Assembly (NCBI GenBank): GCA_902779355.1
Contig: CACZBF010000010.1
Span: 1 to 64,000, forward strand
Reading direction: 5' to 3'
Source: an uncultured Lachnospiraceae bacterium
Lineage (GTDB): Bacteria > Bacillota > Clostridia > Lachnospirales > Lachnospiraceae
Length of the DNA stretch: 64,000 nt
Shown in pieces: positions 8,727 to 16,805 of the stretch. The stretch's first letter is position 1. Every line of letters starts with the position of its first letter. A model generated the notes under the pieces. The model saw nothing but the letters and a program-made list of their open reading frames with translations. It made no database searches and had not been told where the DNA came from. A program made the translations under genes and the position numbers.

Positions 8727-8782
8727 TGTTTACAAACACTAAAAACAGATATAAAATAGTGTATGTAAATACTAAAAAACGA
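8727..8782 (+). promoter_or_regulatory. Promoter with a duplicated ACTAAAAA-type motif upstream of the DUF4143 ATPase
   Basis: TTTACA (8729-8734) and TAAAAT (8752-8757) are spaced 17 bases apart and form a good sigma-A promoter. The -35 lies inside TTTACAAACACTAAAAAC, and a near copy, ATGTAAATACTAAAAAAC, starts at about 8763, at the expected transcription start. The two copies are about 34 bases apart, roughly three helical turns, which fits a repressor operator pair. The rest of the 8533-8826 gap holds the divergent jetA promoter and nothing else I can name. Confidence 0.6.
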
Positions 8783-8826
8783 ACGAGTACGATTCGTTTC
8801 ATAATTGCTGCAGATGGAGATATCAG

Positions 8827-10038
8827 ATGGAACGAGACAAATATGACTATATCCGGGACGCATCACAACGGCGAATATTGGAAGTTTCCATGGGTCTTAG
8901 GCGTTTTCTGGAAAAAAAGATCGACTGGAGAGACCGCCTGATCGCCATACTGGGATCACGCGGGACCGGAAAAACAACCTTGATCCTGCAGCATATCAGG
9001 GAATCATTTGACGAAGATCCCGATCAGGCACTATATGTATCTATGGATCATCTATGGTTTGAGACACATAAACTTACCGAGTTGGTGGATTTTCACTACA
9101 AAAACGGAGGAACTCATGTTTTTATTGATGAGATCCATTATCTTGAAAACTGGCAGCGTATTCTAAAGAATCTTTATGATGAGTATCCGGCTTTAAACAT
9201 CGTTTATACAGGATCATCACTTCTTAAGATTGAAGCCGATCACGGAGATCTCTCAAGGAGACAGATCGTATATCATTTGCCGGGGTTGTCATTTCGGGAA
9301 TATTTGTATTTTGAGGGGTTGAAAGAAATCGACCCCATTTCTCTATCTGTACTGATCAAGGATCATGTTAAAATCGCGACAAAGATTTTGGGAGATATCA
9401 GGATATTAAAGCATTTTTCTGATTACTTGAAAGACAGATATTATCCGTTTTATAAGGAGGTATATGCAGGGTACGGCATCAGGCTGTCGCAGATAACCAA
9501 TCAGATCCTGGAGAGTGATTACCCTGCGGTGGAGAGCATCAGCTACTCAAGTATTCAAAAGATCAAAAAAATGCTCTACATTTTGGCGCAGACATGCCCC
9601 CAGACGCCGAATATGTCAGAGCTTTACAGTCAGCTTGATACAGACAGAAATCAGGGACTTAAGATGCTTTATATTCTCGAGAGAGCGAATCTGATCAACT
9701 TGCTTTCATCGGAGAAAGCTTCTTTCAAAACCATGTCCAAACCGAACAAAATATACTGTGACAACACGAATATCATGTATTCTCTTGCAGAAGAGATAAA
9801 CATCGGCACGAAACGGGAGACATTCTTTCTCAATCAGCTAAGATCAGCCGGACATGTGGTTACCTATCCAAAACAGGGTGATTTTATGGTTGACGGGAAA
9901 TACCTGTTTGAAGTTGGCGGGAAAACAAAAAGCTTTGATCAGATCAAGGACATTCCGGACAGCTTTCTGGCGATCGATGATATTGAGATCGGACGCGGAA
10001 ATAAGATTCCCTTATGGATGTTTGGGCTGTTGTATTAA
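8827..10038 (+). CDS. AAA_14/DUF4143 family ATP-binding protein
   Basis: The 403-residue protein has a P-loop ATPase domain at about residues 20-170, with Walker [10 protein letters not shown] (43-51) and Walker [11 protein letters not shown]. It ends in a DUF4143-type domain whose '[18 protein letters not shown]' segment resembles a PD-(D/E)XK nuclease-like core. Such proteins are widespread in bacteria and archaea, often in multiple copies and near toxin-like or accessory genes; their biochemical role is not established. The start at 8827 follows an ATGGAGA ribosome site. The gene begins the long plus-strand run, with ugd only 13 bases downstream behind its own ribosome site, so the two may be co-transcribed. 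The promoter region carries a duplicated motif that suggests dedicated regulation. Confidence 0.85.
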   Translation: MERDKYDYIRDASQRRILEVSMGLRRFLEKKIDWRDRLIAILGSRGTGKTTLILQHIRESFDEDPDQALYVSMDHLWFETHKLTELVDFHYKNGGTHVFIDEIHYLENWQRILKNLYDEYPALNIVYTGSSLLKIEADHGDLSRRQIVYHLPGLSFREYLYFEGLKEIDPISLSVLIKDHVKIATKILGDIRILKHFSDYLKDRYYPFYKEVYAGYGIRLSQITNQILESDYPAVESISYSSIQKIKKMLYILAQTCPQTPNMSELYSQLDTDRNQGLKMLYILERANLINLLSSEKASFKTMSKPNKIYCDNTNIMYSLAEEINIGTKRETFFLNQLRSAGHVVTYPKQGDFMVDGKYLFEVGGKTKSFDQIKDIPDSFLAIDDIEIGRGNKIPLWMFGLLY

Positions 10039-10051
10039 AGGAGGAAACTCA

Positions 10052-11293
10052 GTGAAAAAGATCGCAATTGCAGGTACAGGATATGTGGGCATGAGTCTCG
10101 CGACTTTGCTGGCACAGCATAATCAGGTGACGGCAGTGGATATCGTGCCGGAGAAGGTGGAGATGATCAATCGTCGGGAATCACCGATCGCGGATCCGGA
10201 GATAGAGGAATACCTGCGTGAAAAGAAGCTTGATCTGACGGCGACGACGGATGGGGATGCGGCATATCGGGACGCAGACTACGTGGTGATTGCGACCCCC
10301 ACGAATTATGATAGCAAGCAGAACTTTTTCGATACGTCAGCAGTGGAGAGCGTGATCAATCAGGTGCTGGCGCTGAATGCAAAAGCCTATCTTGTGATCA
10401 AATCCACGATTCCGGTCGGATTTACGGAACGGATCCGGAAGCAGACCGGGTCGGATCATATCTTGTTCTGTCCGGAGTTTCTGCGGGAAAGCCGGGCGTT
10501 ATACGATAACCTCTATCCCAGCCGGATCATCATGGGAACGGATCTTTCGGATCATGCGCAGATGCAGGCGGCAGAAGAGTTTGCGGCATTGCTCAAGGAG
10601 GGTGCGATCAAAGAGAATATCGAAACATTGATCATGGGCTTCACCGAGGCAGAAGCTGTGAAACTGTTCGCGAATACCTATCTGGCGCTGCGTGTCAGCT
10701 ATTTCAACGAATTGGATACTTACGCGGAAGCAAAGGGGTTGGATACAAAGAGCATCATTCGAGGCATCTGCCTTGATCCGAGGATTGGAGATGCTTACAA
10801 CAATCCTTCTTTTGGCTATGGTGGCTATTGTCTCCCGAAGGATACGAAGCAACTGCTTGCGAATTACCAGGATGTGCCGGAGAATCTGATCGAAGCCATC
10901 GTGGAGTCAAACCGCACCAGAAAAGACTTTATCGCGGATCAGGTGCTCCGTAAGGCGGGTTATTATGATTACTATCAGCGGGGTGATTTTGACTCCAGCG
11001 AAGAAAAAAGCTGTGTGATCGGCGTCTACCGGCTGACGATGAAGAGTAATTCTGACAACTTCCGTCAGAGTTCCATCCAGGGCGTCATGAAGCGGATCAA
11101 AGCAAAGGGCGCGACTGTGATCGTTTACGAGCCTTCCCTTGAGGACGGCAGTACGTTCTTCGGCAGCCGGGTGGAGAATGATCTGGATCGATTCAAGGAA
11201 GAGTGTGACGTCATCATCGCAAACCGTTATGATAGCGTGTTGGATGATGTAGAAGATAAGGTCTATACAAGAGATCTGTTCCGGAGAGATTAA
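10052..11293 (+). CDS. ugd: UDP-glucose 6-dehydrogenase
   Basis: This cytoplasmic enzyme oxidises UDP-glucose twice with NAD+ to UDP-glucuronate, a precursor for acidic surface polysaccharides. The GTG start at 10052 is chosen because AGGAGG lies at 10039-10044; an upstream open frame overlaps the ATPase gene and has no domain content. The 413-residue product shows the Rossmann motif [10 protein letters not shown] at the N-terminus, [20 protein letters not shown] in the middle, and [14 protein letters not shown] around residue 260 with the catalytic Cys. The C-terminal UDP-binding part is present. The length fits the short bacterial class. It sits next to a phosphohexomutase that can supply hexose-1-phosphate for UDP-glucose, so the two genes probably serve the surface polymer pathway further downstream. 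Confidence 0.93.
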   Translation: MKKIAIAGTGYVGMSLATLLAQHNQVTAVDIVPEKVEMINRRESPIADPEIEEYLREKKLDLTATTDGDAAYRDADYVVIATPTNYDSKQNFFDTSAVESVINQVLALNAKAYLVIKSTIPVGFTERIRKQTGSDHILFCPEFLRESRALYDNLYPSRIIMGTDLSDHAQMQAAEEFAALLKEGAIKENIETLIMGFTEAEAVKLFANTYLALRVSYFNELDTYAEAKGLDTKSIIRGICLDPRIGDAYNNPSFGYGGYCLPKDTKQLLANYQDVPENLIEAIVESNRTRKDFIADQVLRKAGYYDYYQRGDFDSSEEKSCVIGVYRLTMKSNSDNFRQSSIQGVMKRIKAKGATVIVYEPSLEDGSTFFGSRVENDLDRFKEECDVIIANRYDSVLDDVEDKVYTRDLFRRD

Positions 11294-11341
11294 GTAACTG
11301 CAGAATTCATCATATTTTGTGGATGAAAGAAAAGAGGAACC

Positions 11342-13060
11342 ATGGACTACAAAGCAATTTACGAACAATGGTGTACAGACCCATATTTTGATGAGGAGAC
11401 GAGAGCGGAACTGCGTGCCCTGCAGGGAAATGATGCCGAGATCGAGGATCGCTTCTATCGCAATCTTGCTTTCGGCACCGGCGGACTCCGCGGCGTGATC
11501 GGAGCAGGGACAAATCGCATGAACCGCTACACCGTGCGGAAAGCGACACAGGGGCTGGCAAATTATATCCTGTCTCAAAACGGACAGGACAAGGGTGTGG
11601 CCATCGCACACGATTCAAGGCTTTTTTCCCCGGAGTTCACGGAGGAAGCGGCGCTTTGCCTGAATGCCAATGGGATCCGGACTTATGTGTTTGATAGTCT
11701 TCGACCGACACCGGAACTTTCGTTCGCCGTACGGGAGCTGCATTGCATTGCAGGGATCGTGATCACCGCAAGCCATAATCCGCGGGAGTATAACGGCTAT
11801 AAGGTTTATTGGGAGGATGGCGCGCAGATCACGCCGCCCCATGACAAGAACATCCTGGCTGAGGTGGAAAAAGTCACGGATTTCGCTGATGTGAAAACGA
11901 TGCCGAAGGAAGAGGCCGTCTCGGCCGGGCTCTATCATATGATCGGACCGGACTTGGACGACCGTTATATGGAGGAACTGAAAAAGCAGTCGATCCATCC
12001 GGAAGTGATCCGTGAAATGGCGAACGATATTTCCATCGTTTATACGCCGCTTCATGGCACGGGCAATCTCCCTGTGCGAAGAGTTCTGAAAGAACTGGGC
12101 TTTACGAAGGTGTATGTGGTGCCGGAGCAGGAAGCGCCGGACGGGAATTTTCCGACCGTGGCTTATCCGAACCCGGAGTCTCCGAAGGCGTTCGAGCTGG
12201 CTTTGGCGCTTGCAAAAGAAAAGGATGCGGACATCGTGCTGGCGACAGATCCGGATGCAGACCGGCTTGGCGTGTACTGCAAGGACACTTTGACTGGCGA
12301 TTATGTGCCTTTCACCGGTAATATGTCCGGCATGCTGATTGCAGAGTATCTTCTGAAAGAGCGAAAGGCAACTGATTCGATGCCGGAAAACCCGGTACTG
12401 ATAGAAACAATCGTGACGACGGATATGGCAAAGGTCATTGCGAAAGCATACGATGTGAAGTTAGTTGAGGTTCTGACAGGCTTCAAATATATCGGTGAAC
12501 AGATCAAGTTTATGGAAGAAGCGGGCTTCCGTGAGCATTATGTCTTTGGGCTGGAGGAAAGCTACGGTTGTCTTGCGGGCACCTATGCCAGAGACAAGGA
12601 TGCCTGTGTAGCGGTCATGCTGCTATGCGAAGTGGCTTCTTGGTACAAAAAGCAAGGCATGACGCTGTGGGATGCGATGCTAGCCATGTATGAGAAGTAC
12701 GGCTATTACCGCGAGGGTTTGGAAACTTTAGAGCGTAAAGGCATCGACGGCGCGGCAGAGATCGAAAGGCGTATGACCGATGCGAGAGAGAACCCGCCGA
12801 AGGAGCTTGGGGACTATCAGGTGTTAGCTGTTCGAGACTATCTGAACGATACACGAATGAATCTTTCCACAGGAGCCGTAACAAAGACCGGCCTCCCAAC
12901 ATCCAACGTCCTGTACTATGAGCTTTCGGATGATGCATGGTGCTGCATGCGGCCAAGCGGCACCGAGCCGAAGATCAAGTATTATTATGGTGTCAAAGGA
13001 ACATCTCTTGCCGATGCAGATGAAAAGTTGGAGAGTTTGAGGAAAGCGCTGGTTGGCTAA
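11342..13060 (+). CDS. Phosphoglucomutase / phosphomannomutase (alpha-D-phosphohexomutase family)
   Basis: This cytoplasmic enzyme interconverts glucose-6-phosphate and glucose-1-phosphate (or the mannose equivalents), feeding nucleotide-sugar synthesis. The 572 residues match the long PgcA/PGM2-like subgroup. All four active-site elements are visible: the phosphoserine loop ITASHNPREYNGYK, the metal-binding loop ATDPDADRLGV, the sugar-binding loop GLEESYG and the C-terminal phosphate-binding RPSGTEPKIKYYY. The start at 11342 is preceded by an AAAGAGGAA ribosome site. It lies 48 bases after ugd on the same strand, consistent with one transcription unit. Substrate preference cannot be read from sequence, but the subgroup most often acts on glucose phosphates. 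Confidence 0.9.
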   Translation: MDYKAIYEQWCTDPYFDEETRAELRALQGNDAEIEDRFYRNLAFGTGGLRGVIGAGTNRMNRYTVRKATQGLANYILSQNGQDKGVAIAHDSRLFSPEFTEEAALCLNANGIRTYVFDSLRPTPELSFAVRELHCIAGIVITASHNPREYNGYKVYWEDGAQITPPHDKNILAEVEKVTDFADVKTMPKEEAVSAGLYHMIGPDLDDRYMEELKKQSIHPEVIREMANDISIVYTPLHGTGNLPVRRVLKELGFTKVYVVPEQEAPDGNFPTVAYPNPESPKAFELALALAKEKDADIVLATDPDADRLGVYCKDTLTGDYVPFTGNMSGMLIAEYLLKERKATDSMPENPVLIETIVTTDMAKVIAKAYDVKLVEVLTGFKYIGEQIKFMEEAGFREHYVFGLEESYGCLAGTYARDKDACVAVMLLCEVASWYKKQGMTLWDAMLAMYEKYGYYREGLETLERKGIDGAAEIERRMTDARENPPKELGDYQVLAVRDYLNDTRMNLSTGAVTKTGLPTSNVLYYELSDDAWCCMRPSGTEPKIKYYYGVKGTSLADADEKLESLRKALVG

Positions 13061-13086
13061 AGAAACCTTGCCTGTGAGGTATGGGT

Positions 13087-13542
13087 ATGCATAGACTATA
13101 CGAAAACGACGATATCGTAATCTTATGGAACTCCGATCGATGCCAACATGCCAAAGCGTGCAGGCACGGTAGCCCGGAAACCTTTGACCCCACGAGACGA
13201 CCGTGGATTCAACTTGGGAATGCAGAGAATGCAAAGGTCTGGAAGGCAGTAGAAAACTGTCCCTCCGGAGCGCTTAGTATTCTATACAGACATGGGATTG
13301 AGGTTGTGATGGACCCGGACAATTGCAGGAGTATCGCGCGAGATGGCGACCGTGTGATCGGAGAATGCGAATATCAGGCGTCCCCGTCCGGATGGTGTAT
13401 TTATCATACCGGTGTCAGTCCGGAACATGAAGGAAAAGGGATTGCAAAGCGGCTGGTATATAAGGTGCTGGAAGCGGCGGAAAAACAAAGTATCGCTGTT
13501 TCAGCCACATGTTCTTATGCGGCAAAGGTTATTTCAGAGTGA
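13087..13542 (+). CDS. Fused divergent 4Fe-4S (Fer4_19) protein and GNAT-like acetyltransferase
   Basis: The first 70 residues form a divergent mono-cluster ferredoxin-like domain (Fer4_19 type) with the pattern Cys-x5-Cys in CQHAKAC and a later CPSGAL. Residues 75-151 form a short YjdJ-like GNAT domain with the acetyl-CoA loop HEGKGIAKRLVYKVLEAA. In many bacteria the two domains are separate neighbouring genes (yjdI and yjdJ in E. coli); here they are one chain. I prefer the ATG at 13087 over that at 13081 because the GTGAGGT ribosome site (13074-13080) touches the latter. The gene is 26 bases after the hexomutase. Substrate and redox role are unknown. Confidence 0.85.
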   Translation: MHRLYENDDIVILWNSDRCQHAKACRHGSPETFDPTRRPWIQLGNAENAKVWKAVENCPSGALSILYRHGIEVVMDPDNCRSIARDGDRVIGECEYQASPSGWCIYHTGVSPEHEGKGIAKRLVYKVLEAAEKQSIAVSATCSYAAKVISE

Positions 13543-13584
13543 AACAACCAAAAGGTACGAAGAGTGAAAGGAGGGCATGACATC

Positions 13585-14208
13585 ATGAACAACAAAGCAA
13601 TGTACAATCTATCCTATGGATTATTTGTTCTGACCGCGAAGGAAAGCGGGAAGAGCAACGGCTGCATCACCAATACGGCGATACAGGTAGCTTCCGAACC
13701 GAACCAGATTTCTTTTGCCGTCAACAAGGCGAACTACACCCATGACATGGTGATGAAGACGAAGGTTTGCAACATCTCCGTGCTCAGTGAGGCGGCAGAC
13801 TTTGAAGTGTTCAAGCATTTTGGCTTTCAGTCAGGACGGGATGTGGACAAGTTTGCGGATTTCACGGACTGCAAAACAGCGGAAAACGGCGTGCCCTATA
13901 TCACAAAGGGGACGAACGCTTATTTCTCCATTGAGGTCACCCAGACGGTAGATCTCGGCTCCCATACGCTTTTTATCGGCGTGCCGACGGCGATGGAAGT
14001 GCTTTCCGATATTCCTTCCGCAACCTATAGTTATTATCAGAGCAATATCAAGCCAAAGCCGGAGGCGGTTCGACAGACGCCTGACGGACAAACGGTGTGG
14101 CGCTGCAAGATATGCGGATACGAGTATGTGGGCGAAGAACTGCCGGAGGATTTCATCTGTCCGATCTGCAAGCATCCGGCGTCAGATTTTGAAAAAGTGA
14201 CAAAATGA
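13585..14208 (+). CDS. Flavin reductase-rubredoxin fusion (high molecular weight rubredoxin)
   Basis: The 207-residue protein has an N-terminal FMN-binding split-barrel flavin reductase domain (residues 1-150, with SNGCITNTAIQVASEPNQIS near the start) and a C-terminal rubredoxin domain with WRCKICGYEY and FICPICK supplying the four Fe ligands. Such fusions in clostridia and acetogens pass electrons from NAD(P)H to flavodiiron proteins that reduce oxygen or nitric oxide, so this is likely a cytoplasmic oxidative-stress electron carrier. The ATG at 13585 is favoured by AAAGGAGGG ten bases upstream; the GTG at 13564 in the same frame would place the ribosome site inside the gene. A good terminator follows at 14235. 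Confidence 0.92.
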   Translation: MNNKAMYNLSYGLFVLTAKESGKSNGCITNTAIQVASEPNQISFAVNKANYTHDMVMKTKVCNISVLSEAADFEVFKHFGFQSGRDVDKFADFTDCKTAENGVPYITKGTNAYFSIEVTQTVDLGSHTLFIGVPTAMEVLSDIPSATYSYYQSNIKPKPEAVRQTPDGQTVWRCKICGYEYVGEELPEDFICPICKHPASDFEKVTK

Positions 14209-14234
14209 AAAATGAATATAAATGATTACGAATA

Positions 14235-14266
14235 CGGGCGCAGATCAGCGCCCGATCGTTGTTTTT
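14235..14266 (+). terminator. Rho-independent terminator after the rubredoxin fusion gene
   Basis: CGGGCG (14235-14240) pairs with CGCCCG (14249-14254) around an eight-base loop, followed by ATCGTTGTTTTT. It ends the ugd-to-rubredoxin run before the next promoter. Confidence 0.75.
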
Positions 14267-14308
14267 ATGGGAAAAATCAAAAAACTGCAAAAAGGTGCAC
14301 AAAAGGGC

Positions 14309-14362
14309 TTGCATTTATCTGGTACTTATGATACAGTACTATGGTACTAGGAATATAGTACC
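14309..14362 (+). promoter_or_regulatory. Promoter and GGTACT/AGTACC palindrome before the GH25 gene
   Basis: TTGCAT (14309-14314) and TACAGT (14332-14337) are 17 bases apart. Immediately downstream, GGTACT (14343-14348) and AGTACC (14357-14362) form an inverted repeat over the expected transcription start, and a further GGTACT lies between the promoter boxes at 14321-14326 with AGTACT at 14335-14340. The clustered half-sites suggest a dimeric repressor operator. No regulator gene is adjacent. Confidence 0.5.
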
Positions 14363-14407
14363 AGTATTCCGAGGAGTAGCGTTATCATTATAGAGGAGAA
14401 TGGAAAA

Positions 14408-16747
14408 ATGATCTTCAAAAAAATCGCAGGAGGAATCGTTTCCGTAGCACAAAAAGTAGCTGGACTGGGACCGAAGTTTCTGGCGCTGTCCACAGCGAAG
14501 AAAGTAGTCGCGGGTGTGGTGGCAGCTTCTATCGCAGGCGGAAGTGTGACCGGCGGCGTTGTGCTGGCAAAAAATACAGGATCGAAAAATACGGAGCCTT
14601 TGGAAGCAGTTGTGGTGGAAAACACGGAATATCTGGCGCTTCTTGACACCGAGAGCGAGTTCGAAGAGCCGGAGTTCGTGATCGAGAGCGTGACCGAGAC
14701 GGAAGAAGAGAACGTTGCAGACCGTACGATCAAGCTGGTCGGTACTTCCATGGAAAAGGATCTGAAGGTGAAGATCCAGAATAGTGAGTCCAAGGATATC
14801 ACCGGTCAGGATTTCCAGATCACTGTCCAGAAAAAGGACGGCGGAAAAGAGAGTACCTACGATGACGATGACAAGGACGGGATCATTTATATCAAGAGCA
14901 TTGATGCCGGAGAGTATAAGGTTGCGATGAAAGAAATGCCGGACTTTGACACCCCGGATCCGATCAATGTGACCGTCAAGGACAAACTGGAGTATAAAAA
15001 AGTAGATGTAGCGGATGAAGTGAAACAGGACAGCCAGGTTTCCGCAGCAGAAGATGCAGAGAAGAACAATGCGCTTCCGGTGGAATCCGTGGCAAAAGAC
15101 ACGGTAGAGAATCTGCCGTCTTCTGTGACGCCGTCTGAGGTTCCGGCGGCATCGGTCAACACATCCGGCTTTGCAAAAGCATCGGCAAGCAGCGAGACCG
15201 GTTCTGTGACGTTTGCGGCACCGACTGCGACGGTAGGAATCCGGATGCGGACTTTGCTTCGGACAGCGGAATCGGCGGATCCGGCACAGACGCCACCGGC
15301 AGACCCGACGCTGGGGACAGCACCTGCAACGCCTGACCCGGCACCTTCCTCGACACCGGATCCGACAGCAGGAGAAACAACGACACAGGGCGCAGAGGCA
15401 GCTTCCGGCACAGGAACATCGACGCCGACGGATTCCGGAACGTCATCAGGAGAGGGGGCAACCAATTCCGCAGCATCCGGAACGGAACAATCCGCACAGA
15501 CACCGGCTTCCACGCAGACGGAGCAGGGTACAGAGCAGTCCACGCAGACACCAGAGACGCAGACAAGCGAAACTCCCTCTACGCAGACCACAGAGAAATC
15601 TACAGAAGTATCGACGGAAAAGTCGACCGAAACAAAGAAGAGTGATGTCACGGTTTCCTATCCAAAGAGCATCACACTCTACAACGGCGGTGGCAGCGCG
15701 GCCACGACTTATACGATAGCATTGACGGTCAGCCCGGCTGCAGATGTGACCGCAAAATGGGCGGCAGATTCCGCTGCATTCACGGTTTCCGGATCGGGGC
15801 TGAAAGCAACGGTGACAGCCGGTAGTGCAGCAGCAACCGGTAAAGTGAATGTAAGCCTGACCTATGGCGGGAAAACGCAGACGATTTCGATCCCGGTGAC
15901 GATCAAAGATGTGGGCACCGTGGAACTGACGGATAAGTCCGGTAACAAACTCTATAAGGACAAAGCCTGCACGACAGTGGCAACGCTGAAAGATTATAAG
16001 GACGGTGCAGTGTTCTATCAGCCGGCAGGTTATACCGGATGGCAGACGATCGGCGGAAAGACCTATTACTATGGTGCAGATCATAAACCGGTCACCGGTA
16101 CACAGACGATCGGCGGCGTACAGTATACGTTTGGTGCGGACGGCGCTCTGGCAAACAGCTCCGGCAGCCGTGGTATCGACGTCTCGAAATGGCAGGGCAG
16201 CATCAACTGGGCAGCAGTGAAAGCAGCAGGGATCGACTTTGCGATCATCCGTCTCGGGTATCGCGGAAGCCAGACCGGTGTGCTCGTCGAAGACCCGACT
16301 TTCCGGAAGAACATTCAGGGCGCGACCGCAGCAGGACTTCGCGTCGGTGTCTACTTCTTCACACAGGCCGTGACGGAAGCGGAAGCGGTTGAAGAAGCAA
16401 GTATGTGTCTGCAGCTCTGCTCCGGATACAATCTGGCCTTCCCGATCTTTATCGACACCGAGGACGGCGCGAGAGCACAGGGCCTCGATCGGGGAACCCG
16501 GACAGCGATCTGTAACGCGTTCTGCCAGACCGTTGCGAACGGCGGGCGGCGCGCAGGTGTCTATGCAAGCACCTACTGGTTCAACAATAAGCTGAATGCA
16601 GGCTCTCTTGGCGGATATACGATCTGGGTGGCGCAGTATGCGGCAGCCTGCCAGTACGGCGGAAAGTATCATATGTGGCAGTACTCCTCCAAGGGCACGG
16701 TTTCCGGCGTGAGCGGTGCATGTGATATGAACATCTCATATATGTAG
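14408..16747 (+). CDS. Membrane-anchored GH25 lysozyme with wall-binding repeats
   Basis: This 779-residue surface protein likely cleaves the MurNAc-GlcNAc bond of peptidoglycan. Order of parts: membrane helix at about 33-54; acidic region; an Ig/SpaA-like beta domain (105-180); a long Thr/Ser/Pro/Gln-rich linker (285-411); a bacterial Ig-like domain (412-500); choline-binding-type repeats (about 535-580, with GWQTIGGKTYYYG and TQTIGGVQYTFG); and the GH25 catalytic domain (588-779) with GIDVSKWQG and the acidic FIDTED pair. There is no cleavable signal peptide; the N-terminal helix with positive residues on its inner side suggests a permanent anchor. The start at 14408 follows an AGAGGAG site. 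It opens the surface-polymer region and ends in a strong terminator. Confidence 0.9.
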   Translation: MIFKKIAGGIVSVAQKVAGLGPKFLALSTAKKVVAGVVAASIAGGSVTGGVVLAKNTGSKNTEPLEAVVVENTEYLALLDTESEFEEPEFVIESVTETEEENVADRTIKLVGTSMEKDLKVKIQNSESKDITGQDFQITVQKKDGGKESTYDDDDKDGIIYIKSIDAGEYKVAMKEMPDFDTPDPINVTVKDKLEYKKVDVADEVKQDSQVSAAEDAEKNNALPVESVAKDTVENLPSSVTPSEVPAASVNTSGFAKASASSETGSVTFAAPTATVGIRMRTLLRTAESADPAQTPPADPTLGTAPATPDPAPSSTPDPTAGETTTQGAEAASGTGTSTPTDSGTSSGEGATNSAASGTEQSAQTPASTQTEQGTEQSTQTPETQTSETPSTQTTEKSTEVSTEKSTETKKSDVTVSYPKSITLYNGGGSAATTYTIALTVSPAADVTAKWAADSAAFTVSGSGLKATVTAGSAAATGKVNVSLTYGGKTQTISIPVTIKDVGTVELTDKSGNKLYKDKACTTVATLKDYKDGAVFYQPAGYTGWQTIGGKTYYYGADHKPVTGTQTIGGVQYTFGADGALANSSGSRGIDVSKWQGSINWAAVKAAGIDFAIIRLGYRGSQTGVLVEDPTFRKNIQGATAAGLRVGVYFFTQAVTEAEAVEEASMCLQLCSGYNLAFPIFIDTEDGARAQGLDRGTRTAICNAFCQTVANGGRRAGVYASTYWFNNKLNAGSLGGYTIWVAQYAAACQYGGKYHMWQYSSKGTVSGVSGACDMNISYM

Positions 16748-16761
16748 TAAATTCCGTATAC

Positions 16762-16789
16762 AAAGGGGCTGTCAGTGACAGTCCCTTTT
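16762..16789 (+). terminator. Strong terminator after the GH25 gene
   Basis: AAAGGGGCTGTC (16762-16773) pairs with GACAGTCCCTTT (16777-16788) around a three-base loop, including one G-T pair. The stem is followed by only a short T run, which merges with the promoter-like TATAAT at 16794. Confidence 0.7.
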
Positions 16790-16793
16790 GTGC

Positions 16794-16799
16794 TATAAT
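16794..16799 (+). promoter_or_regulatory. Perfect -10 box directly before the first MBOAT gene
   Basis: TATAAT lies six bases before ATG 16806. There is no convincing -35 (GTCAGT falls at the right distance, inside the terminator stem) and no ribosome site before the ATG. If used, the transcript would start at or next to the first codon and be leaderless. Confidence 0.35.
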
Positions 16800-16805
16800 G
16801 CTTCT

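Noticed and set aside
9854..10051. N-terminal extension of ugd to 9854
   Set aside because: The extension overlaps the ATPase gene, has no Rossmann-type content, and the ribosome site at 10039-10044 matches GTG 10052.
15446..16672. Long minus-strand open frame of 408 codons opposite the GH25 gene
   Set aside because: It lies entirely opposite a gene with clear domains, has Cys/Arg-rich composition with no recognisable motif and no ribosome site, so it is a shadow of the codon bias.
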